Assembly: GCA_024763435.1 (NCBI GenBank)
Contig: JANTFN010000003.1
Coordinates: forward strand, 1-32,151
Source: Thermodesulfobacteriota bacterium
GTDB taxonomy: Bacteria > Desulfobacterota > S145-22
Direction of reading: 5' to 3'
Length of the DNA: 32,151 nt
This document shows positions 26,112 through 32,151 of this stretch, piece after piece. Numbering within the stretch: the first letter of the stretch is position 1; every line of letters starts with the position of its first letter. The position numbers and the translations under genes are program-made. Under the pieces are notes generated by a model that saw nothing but the letters and a program-made list of their open reading frames with translations, was not told where the DNA came from and searched no databases.

Positions 26112-28877
26112 TTATTCGATGTAGAAAAAATCACTATAGGCTGTTACGCTGGGACAATTATCAAGCTCGAGGCGCAACCTGTATCTCCCGGTAGGAAGCG
26201 CGCCAGGCCCGCCCATGTTTCCCGCCCCACTGTCGCCTCCTGCCATCGTTACCCCATAAGACGCATCGTAACAGGAAGAGCCGATGACCCACCGAAAGCC
26301 TATTGTCGAAGACACCATAATTCTATAATTAAATGGTAGGTGTCGCGCTATGCAATCATAGTCTCTCCCGTCAGAACTGAGGTAAAGAGAGGCGGTTGCA
26401 GTGGGACAGGGATGGGGGCAGTATGGTGAATTGTCCCACACAATATCCACCCTGTCACCACTGGAGAAACGTCTCCTTGAGCCGGAGAAACCAAGTGTTA
26501 TTGCTGGTTGCTCGATGCGAAACTCCTCGCTTTCCCCGTAAATTCTGGGATCGGTTCTACTTTCAATGCGGATTTTGTACCCAGCTCCCAAGTATATGTC
26601 ACCTCTGCAATCACCACCGATTATCCAGGGGTGATTAGTCAGGTCAATATGTGATAGCGCTGCAATATTTTCAAGGATTGTTTTTATGCGTCTCCCACGA
26701 TTCATCAAGATTGCGTTGATCCTTTCAGGCCTAAAATTATAATGGCAGTGAATGGTTGGGGTGGAACCCAGAGACAGGGTTTCTCCATCTACCGAAACTT
26801 CCATAGGTGGGACAACGCTGAAAGAATGATCACTTTGATCATCAATCAGGGTCCCCCCGGTGATTATTTTGATAGTGTAGTCATCTCCCTCTTCGTAAGA
26901 GCCCGAGACATCATAGTTTACTGTACAGGTATAGGCATTGGCATTGGGACCCGGGGCATCTGAATCAAGTACACAATGGGCGTCTGTTTCATAGATTGTA
27001 TCCAAAATTCGCCCGTTTTTCATCAGTTGTATGAAGAAGTTCGGCAAAGCATCGCCGGGCATGGCAGAATAGTAACGCCATGAAATCGCCTGTCTGCTTC
27101 CTTTGGGCCACAATTCACCGCCGTTGGGGGAGAGCACACTAATACCATAAGCGCGCGTAGTTGATCCTGCGTCCCTGATCCCGCGAGTAAGATAAAAGGG
27201 CTTAGAAGAACCGTGAGATTCATTTTCTCCAACAAAGCGGACTCGGTTAAAAAAAGTCATGACATAAGGGCCCCCTTCCTGGAGATCATCGGGAAGGGTA
27301 CAATCAAGGATAAGGCTTCGCCGATCATCACTCAGAGACACAATAGTGCAAGGCAAGAAACGCCAAACTCCCATCATGGTTTCCGATTGCGATTGCAGGT
27401 GAATCCGTTTCTCCAGTTCATCTCCGGGGGGGCTTCGGAATGAAGGAAATTCCGGATCGGGAATAGAGAGGTAGATTGTCACATGCTCATTGGCAAGGTA
27501 AATTTGTTTCCTTGGTTCAATAGAAACTAACATTCCATGAGGGGCATAAGCATGCATCTCCGGGGGAATCACCCAGCCAATTTGAAAATCATCACTCACA
27601 CCATAGATGGCAGCAGTTGCTCGAACCATTACTGTATAGTGCCGGTTGGAAGGCACGTCTGCTGGAACCGGAAGTTCGACGCGCATTTCTCTTGACGGGA
27701 GCGGAATGACTGAGACGTCAGCGGTGGCAACGATTGTGTCTCCATTCCTAAGGGTCACTTCGGAAATCGGGAGCGGTTCTCTGCTTTCCTCAAAACTAAA
27801 ATGCACTTCGATGGTGTCGCCGGGCATAAAATGATTGGTGGATGAAGGCAGGGAAACATGAATTCCCCGATCAATAAAGAGGGGATTGTGTTTGCCCGGC
27901 TTACGGATGAGGGAAGGCAGTTTTCCCTGAAGCTTGGCGGGTGTCACGCCTGCCGCACGGGATAATGGAGCAACGCTGGTAACACGTCTGGTAAAAACCT
28001 TATGTTTTCCTTCTTTTTGAGTCAGTACTTTCGATGGTCCGAGTCGTACCGTCTTGAATCCTGCTATCCTGACCTTTTTAAAGGTTATCTGGAATTGGAT
28101 TATTTCTCTTTTTTTCAGCACAAGCCCCGTATCAAAGCTCATCTTTCCGCCCGGTTTAGTTAAAAGTCTTTTAAGATCAATCTGCTGTAAGCGCCACGTA
28201 TTTATCTTGCCGCTATAACGGAGGACAAGTTTGCCCTGTTTGTAATCCCGGGCGGTCAGCTTCCCTTTTCCTTTATTCTGGAGACGGATATGGACGGTGC
28301 CGCCCTTAAGATAGATCCGGGCTACGGAAAGCAGGGGGAAGATAGAAGGCTTGGCTGGTGCCTTGCTTGGAACCAAAAGGGACGAGGGAGCCTGCTTCCC
28401 GGACTTTGCCAGATGCAGGGCCTTTTCAGCTTCGGCTTTCTTCGTGAAAAACCGCCCCCGTCGCGTCACGCAGAGCTTTTTTGTACTCTCGAAAATCCGG
28501 TTGGTTGACAGGCACCAGCCTTTCAGTTCACAAGCTGAAGTGGCTTTGGTTTTGTCTGTAAAGAATTTTCCTTTCTTTTTCAGGCAGTTCCCCTTATTCG
28601 AGGAAACCACCTTGCCATTCAGGCAGCAGTATCCGGGGATCTGGCTATCGCAATAGCTCACAGCGGCCTTGTGGGATGTAAAGAAGTGTCCCTTATGCTT
28701 TAGACACATCGAAAGGGTACTTTTGAAGATCTTGCCGCCCGCGCAGCACCAGCCGATAGTATGGCTACCCTTTTTCCCTGAAGGCGTCTTCATGGCGTAG
28801 GAAGAGATGGCAAATACGAAGACGACCAGTAAGGCTGTGAAAAGAGAAAATATTGCATGTTTTGTTCTGGGGTTCAT
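26112..28877 (-). CDS. Secreted cysteine-module repeat protein C (3 modules) with Kre9/KNH-like repeats
   Basis: 921 aa, signal peptide MNPRTKHAIFSLFTALLVVFVFAISSYA; RBS GGAGGG; C-terminal units like ISVLSPNGGELWPKGSRQAISWRYY. Confidence 0.8.
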   Translation of the reverse strand: MNPRTKHAIFSLFTALLVVFVFAISSYAMKTPSGKKGSHTIGWCCAGGKIFKSTLSMCLKHKGHFFTSHKAAVSYCDSQIPGYCCLNGKVVSSNKGNCLKKKGKFFTDKTKATSACELKGWCLSTNRIFESTKKLCVTRRGRFFTKKAEAEKALHLAKSGKQAPSSLLVPSKAPAKPSIFPLLSVARIYLKGGTVHIRLQNKGKGKLTARDYKQGKLVLRYSGKINTWRLQQIDLKRLLTKPGGKMSFDTGLVLKKREIIQFQITFKKVRIAGFKTVRLGPSKVLTQKEGKHKVFTRRVTSVAPLSRAAGVTPAKLQGKLPSLIRKPGKHNPLFIDRGIHVSLPSSTNHFMPGDTIEVHFSFEESREPLPISEVTLRNGDTIVATADVSVIPLPSREMRVELPVPADVPSNRHYTVMVRATAAIYGVSDDFQIGWVIPPEMHAYAPHGMLVSIEPRKQIYLANEHVTIYLSIPDPEFPSFRSPPGDELEKRIHLQSQSETMMGVWRFLPCTIVSLSDDRRSLILDCTLPDDLQEGGPYVMTFFNRVRFVGENESHGSSKPFYLTRGIRDAGSTTRAYGISVLSPNGGELWPKGSRQAISWRYYSAMPGDALPNFFIQLMKNGRILDTIYETDAHCVLDSDAPGPNANAYTCTVNYDVSGSYEEGDDYTIKIITGGTLIDDQSDHSFSVVPPMEVSVDGETLSLGSTPTIHCHYNFRPERINAILMNRGRRIKTILENIAALSHIDLTNHPWIIGGDCRGDIYLGAGYKIRIESRTDPRIYGESEEFRIEQPAITLGFSGSRRRFSSGDRVDIVWDNSPYCPHPCPTATASLYLSSDGRDYDCIARHLPFNYRIMVSSTIGFRWVIGSSCYDASYGVTMAGGDSGAGNMGGPGALPTGRYRLRLELDNCPSVTAYSDFFYIE
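28416..28754 (-). repeat. Cysteine-module tandem array of protein C: 2 modules + cap
   Basis: GWCCAGGKIFKSTLSMCLKHKGHFF..YC / GYCCLNGKVVSSNKGNCLKKKGKFF..AC / GWCLSTNRIFESTKKLCVTRRGRFFTKKAEAEKAL. Confidence 0.9.
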
Positions 28878-29062
28878 GGCAATTTCCCTCCTGTTGCAAG
28901 CTTGAATGTTAACATTTTTGAACTCAACCTGTTTGGCTCGGGGCTTCTTTTCATGACAGTGATGGTTTTGTCGATGTCGGTCTGTTTGGTTTTCGCTATG
29001 CCCAAAAGCCCCATAAACAGGAAACGCAATACAGTTATTGCCGGAATGACAATTTTTCTCAC
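28874..29062 (-). CDS. Possible 62-aa leader/small membrane protein, ATGA-overlapping gene C
   Basis: GTG start with AAAGGTGA upstream; hydrophobic N-terminus MRKIVIPAITVLRFLFMGLLG; TGA overlaps the gene C ATG. Confidence 0.3.
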   Translation of the reverse strand: MRKIVIPAITVLRFLFMGLLGIAKTKQTDIDKTITVMKRSPEPNRLSSKMLTFKLATGGKLP

Positions 29063-29153
29063 AGGGTCACCTTTAGGGGTTGTTGTTTTTCGACACCTGC
29101 GAACAAGATAAGAGAAGTTTCTCCTCCCTTATTTTTCTGATTGGATTTCCATC

Positions 29154-31910
29154 TTACCTCCTGCAACCACGGTCAGGTAAGTGAAACATTGAAGAAAGAC
29201 CGTACACATAGTTTCTAAAACCATTAGGATACACCACGATGTTTGCAGGGATTCCTCGGTCATTTGTAAAACAACTGCAATAAGGATAGCCACCGCTACT
29301 ACTCTCGCCGAATCTCCAGCACAGACTTCCAGAAGGTGGCTGGTCATAGGATATCCAGATTTCACCACAATACCGCATAATTTCATGGAAGAAAGACTGA
29401 GCCGCGCCACAACTCGAGTTGCCGCTAACATACAGACAAACAACAGATACCCGAACCGAAGCATCCAGGGGGCTTTCCCAGTGGATCTGTCTGCCGTGTC
29501 TGCATCCGGATGTATTGGTCCAGACCCGGAAACCGGCATACCTTACTTCGAAATAACTGCCCAAGCCGTAGTTAGAAGGATCAGACGTATCGGAGACGCG
29601 AATCGCATAATGCGAACCACCATGCAGGGGCACTTCTTCTCCATGAAAAATCCACTGGCCTTCAGATACGCGATTTCCGCCTATATTCCACGTAAACCTT
29701 TGCTCGTTCCCACTAAATACCCCCTGGTTTCGGCTTAAGACCATAACCTCTGTTCCGCTTTCGTCCACAACTGAAATGCGAACGGAGCGTACCCCGGTGT
29801 GTGAGTGTTCTAATGGCCATTGGAATCGAATGACAGTAGGGTTGGCTATATAGCGCACGCCGCCACCATGCATTACCTTGATCGGGCCGGTGACGGAAAA
29901 CGTTTCGCTTATTCCTTCGGTAGGGCCGTTTCTATCTACAACTTTGATCCGGTAATCGGATGCCGGAGACAGATCGGCGGGGATAGGCCAGCTGAGAGAG
30001 TAGGACTCGGATGCCCCATGCCATATGGCACGTTCTGCGGGGATTGTAAGCACGGTATCAGCGCCACGCTTCAGCTGAACCAGAAAAGCGCGTTCTGCGG
30101 GGTAATGGCCATTGATACGCCAGGCAATAATCTGGGTGCTGCCGCGCGGCCAGCTGATCGGCGTGTGTCCTGGTGTTACGAGCCGAATCTCCCAGGCCGT
30201 ATGGGTTCCCCCGCCTCCCTCAGAAGCTCCCCCTTCCCCTATTGGCCGGATGGGAAATGTGACAAATCCGCTTGCTTTGGGATGCGTGGCAAGGATGGTA
30301 TAATTACCATAAGAGATGCCGGATGGGATTTCGAAGTGCAGCGTGTGGATTGCCTGATGCATCGTGCCCGCCCCTTCCGGGAGATATTCTTGCGTCTGTT
30401 CCGCTTCAACGCTGCCGTTGTGGTAGAGCTGAAAGGTAATTGTGCCGGGTTCGACCCGTCGGTTGAACTGATACCTGACGGTCATGGTTCCGCCCGTATG
30501 CTGGACATCATCCCTGGAAGGCTCTAAAAAGTCTATTCGCGCCAAGTTTCTCGTGATCTGAAATTCATCGCTTTCACCGTAGGCGTCGGATGCGGAATGG
30601 CTGGCTGAAATATAATAGCGCCCGATGGGGGTATCCTCCCGGAGCGTTAAAAGAGCCGGAACGCCTGGATGGGCGGGAACAGTTATGGTGCCGGCGTTGG
30701 TGCCGGTCCTGCTGAGGACGGAGAAGGTAATGTCGCCGTCCGACACATCCTCCCGGGTAATCTCATAAATGATATGGATGGTTTCACCCTGGTAATATTT
30801 TGCCGGGCCGACAGGATTGAGAATATGGATTCCCCTGTCAAGTATCATGGGGACCATTGATGGGGGTGACGGTTTCGCCCTTTTGGCCATCATCAAAGGT
30901 GAAACGGGTGTTTTTTTTGTATGTCCTGTGGAAAATGTTGAAGCCGTTTTCTGCTTCAATCTTTCAGATGGGGTAAGCAGAGATGTTTTGGATTTACCAC
31001 TTGGGAGTTGAGCAGTTGAAACCTGGACTTTGGCGCGCCGGGTCAGTTTGAACCCCGTATCGAACTCGACATATTTGCCTTTATTGAGCGCGCCTTTGGG
31101 GTCGATCCTGCTCAAGGACCAGGTCTTGTTCTTCGCTCCCAGCGACAACATTAAGCGCCCCTTGTCATAATGCCCCCGCGTAAACTTTCCCTTGCCTTTG
31201 TTTCTCACACGGAGATGGACGATGCCGTCCTTGAGATATATCTTTTCCACGGAAAGCAGGGGAAATAGCGCGGGCTTCTCTGGTGTTCCCGGGCCGGGCG
31301 ATAGTTTCTGCTTCTGCTTTGCCAGACGCAGGGCTTTTTGAGCTTCCGTTTTCTTGGCGAAAAAACGCCCCCGCCTTGTCAGGCAGGTCCTGCGGGTGAT
31401 TTCGAAAATCCGGTTGTTTAACAGGCACCAGCCTTTTAGTTCACAGGCTGAGGTGGCTTTGGTTTTGTCTGTAAAGAATTTTCCTTTCTTTTTCAGGCAT
31501 TCACCTTTCTTCATTTTGGAAACCTTGTGGTCAATGCAGCAGTAACCCGGTTGACTCATCTCGCAATACAGGTCCGCCGCGTTTTTTTTCTTAAAGAAAT
31601 GCCCTTTGTTTTTCAGGCAGTTCCCCTTATTCGAGGAAACCACCTTGCCATTCAGGCAGCAGTATCCGGGGGTCTGGGCGTCGCAGTAACTCTCGGCAGC
31701 CTCGCGGGTTGCAAAGAAGTGCCCCTTCTGTTTTGAACACATTGCGGCGGTGGTCTTAACGGTTTTACCGCTCTTGCAGCACCACCCGATGGTCTGGCCT
31801 CCTTTTCCCCCTTTTGAGGCCTGCCTGGCATGTGAAGATATAACGGCTCCCACAGTTCCCAGAAGCGCCACAAGCAGGAAGATTATCAAGTGCTTTGCCT
31901 GATTTTTCAT
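29154..31910 (-). CDS. Secreted cysteine-module repeat protein D (4 modules) with Kre9/KNH-like repeats and Cys-rich C-terminus
   Basis: 918 aa, signal peptide MKNQAKHLIIFLLVALLGTVGAVISSHA; module array plus ILNPVGPAKYYQGETIHIIYEI...GRYYISASHSASDAYGESDEFQIT. Confidence 0.8.
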   Translation of the reverse strand: MKNQAKHLIIFLLVALLGTVGAVISSHARQASKGGKGGQTIGWCCKSGKTVKTTAAMCSKQKGHFFATREAAESYCDAQTPGYCCLNGKVVSSNKGNCLKNKGHFFKKKNAADLYCEMSQPGYCCIDHKVSKMKKGECLKKKGKFFTDKTKATSACELKGWCLLNNRIFEITRRTCLTRRGRFFAKKTEAQKALRLAKQKQKLSPGPGTPEKPALFPLLSVEKIYLKDGIVHLRVRNKGKGKFTRGHYDKGRLMLSLGAKNKTWSLSRIDPKGALNKGKYVEFDTGFKLTRRAKVQVSTAQLPSGKSKTSLLTPSERLKQKTASTFSTGHTKKTPVSPLMMAKRAKPSPPSMVPMILDRGIHILNPVGPAKYYQGETIHIIYEITREDVSDGDITFSVLSRTGTNAGTITVPAHPGVPALLTLREDTPIGRYYISASHSASDAYGESDEFQITRNLARIDFLEPSRDDVQHTGGTMTVRYQFNRRVEPGTITFQLYHNGSVEAEQTQEYLPEGAGTMHQAIHTLHFEIPSGISYGNYTILATHPKASGFVTFPIRPIGEGGASEGGGGTHTAWEIRLVTPGHTPISWPRGSTQIIAWRINGHYPAERAFLVQLKRGADTVLTIPAERAIWHGASESYSLSWPIPADLSPASDYRIKVVDRNGPTEGISETFSVTGPIKVMHGGGVRYIANPTVIRFQWPLEHSHTGVRSVRISVVDESGTEVMVLSRNQGVFSGNEQRFTWNIGGNRVSEGQWIFHGEEVPLHGGSHYAIRVSDTSDPSNYGLGSYFEVRYAGFRVWTNTSGCRHGRQIHWESPLDASVRVSVVCLYVSGNSSCGAAQSFFHEIMRYCGEIWISYDQPPSGSLCWRFGESSSGGYPYCSCFTNDRGIPANIVVYPNGFRNYVYGLSSMFHLPDRGCRR
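31329..31787 (-). repeat. Cysteine-module tandem array of protein D: 3 modules + cap
   Basis: GWCCKSGKTVKTTAAMCSKQKGHFF..YC / GYCCLNGKVVSSNKGNCLKNKGHFF..YC / GYCCIDHKVSKMKKGECLKKKGKFF..AC / GWCLLNNRIFEITRRTCLTRRGRFFAKKTEAQKAL. Confidence 0.9.
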
Positions 31911-31946
31911 GATTTACCCCCCATTTTAATGTTGCAGGATTGTGTT

Positions 31947-31986
31947 TCTTTATAAGTAAGTGCCAAAATCACCGAAAAGGTTCATT
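31947..31986 (-). promoter_or_regulatory. 40-bp conserved upstream element (copy 2, gene D)
   Basis: tctttataagtaagtgCcaaaatcaccgaaaaGgttcatt; starts 37 bp upstream of the gene D start, mirroring gene B. Confidence 0.7.
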
Positions 31987-32151
31987 GATTATGAAATATT
32001 TTTTTACATATTTCAATTTTGTTATATGAAAAATCTTTAAAACCAACCCTTGTGTCACCTCCAGTATCGGAAAAAATTTATTTTTTTCAGTGCATCTGAA
32101 TTTTTAAAAAATCTAAGGGACCGGAGCGTTAAAAGGCTGAAATACATTGTT

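Noticed and set aside
29820-30527. 235-aa + strand ORF inside protein D
   Set aside because: Antisense to a homology-supported gene; no domain recognised.
20858-31910. CRISPR or rDNA-type repeats to explain the strong repeats in the right half
   Set aside because: The repeats are in-frame protein modules with no regular short repeat/spacer structure.
31947-31986. Sigma-54 promoter (TGGCAC-N5-TTGC) in the 40-bp element of gene D
   Set aside because: The -24 box TGGCAC is present in D but the -12 part reads TATAA and the B copy has TGACAC, so consensus is not met.
1-32151. tRNA/rRNA genes, transposases or phage genes
   Set aside because: None recognised by eye on either strand; a tRNAscan/Infernal run would be needed to exclude small RNAs.
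1-32151. Global amber (TAG) recoding
   Set aside because: Several well-supported genes appear to end at TAG (426, 7218, 13461), so only local readthrough or pseudogenisation is plausible.

Overview
The 32 kb window looks like bacterial chromosome; a Desulfobacterota/deltaproteobacterial-type host is an inference from gene content only. It falls into four blocks. (1) ~1-5.0 kb: tandem DUF1254/DUF1214 genes, then small + strand accessory genes: a GNAT acetyltransferase and a HicB antitoxin that each carry an in-frame TAG, HicA, a DUF1232 protein, a CsaA-like protein and a truncated amidohydrolase. These are separated by degenerate attC-like sequences, which looks like a decaying integron-type cassette array. 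(2) ~5.0-11 kb: ordinary genes (TRIC/UPF0126, lnt, thioesterase, FmdB zinc ribbon, Kdo/WaaP-like kinase, alpha/beta hydrolase, HD-GYP). (3) ~11-18 kb: an apparent operon of an HTH+PBP regulator, an alginate-export-like porin and a fusion of a TupA-like and a WtpA/ModA-like oxyanion-binding protein with no ABC transporter genes beside it; then an RlmD-like methyltransferase and a YeeE/YedE transporter. (4) ~18-32 kb: five large secreted proteins on the - strand. Four share a signal peptide, 3-5 tandem ~38-40 aa cysteine modules (GWCC/GYCC...C...GxFF...YC), a terminal cap module and a conserved beta-type domain, followed by divergent C-termini (CARDB-, IPT/TIG- and Kre9/KNH-like). This family shows module gain/loss, mosaicism, a shared 40 bp upstream element and a probable AUA start codon in one copy. 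It is the best candidate here for an undescribed system. All family calls are from reading the sequence; no database search was run.
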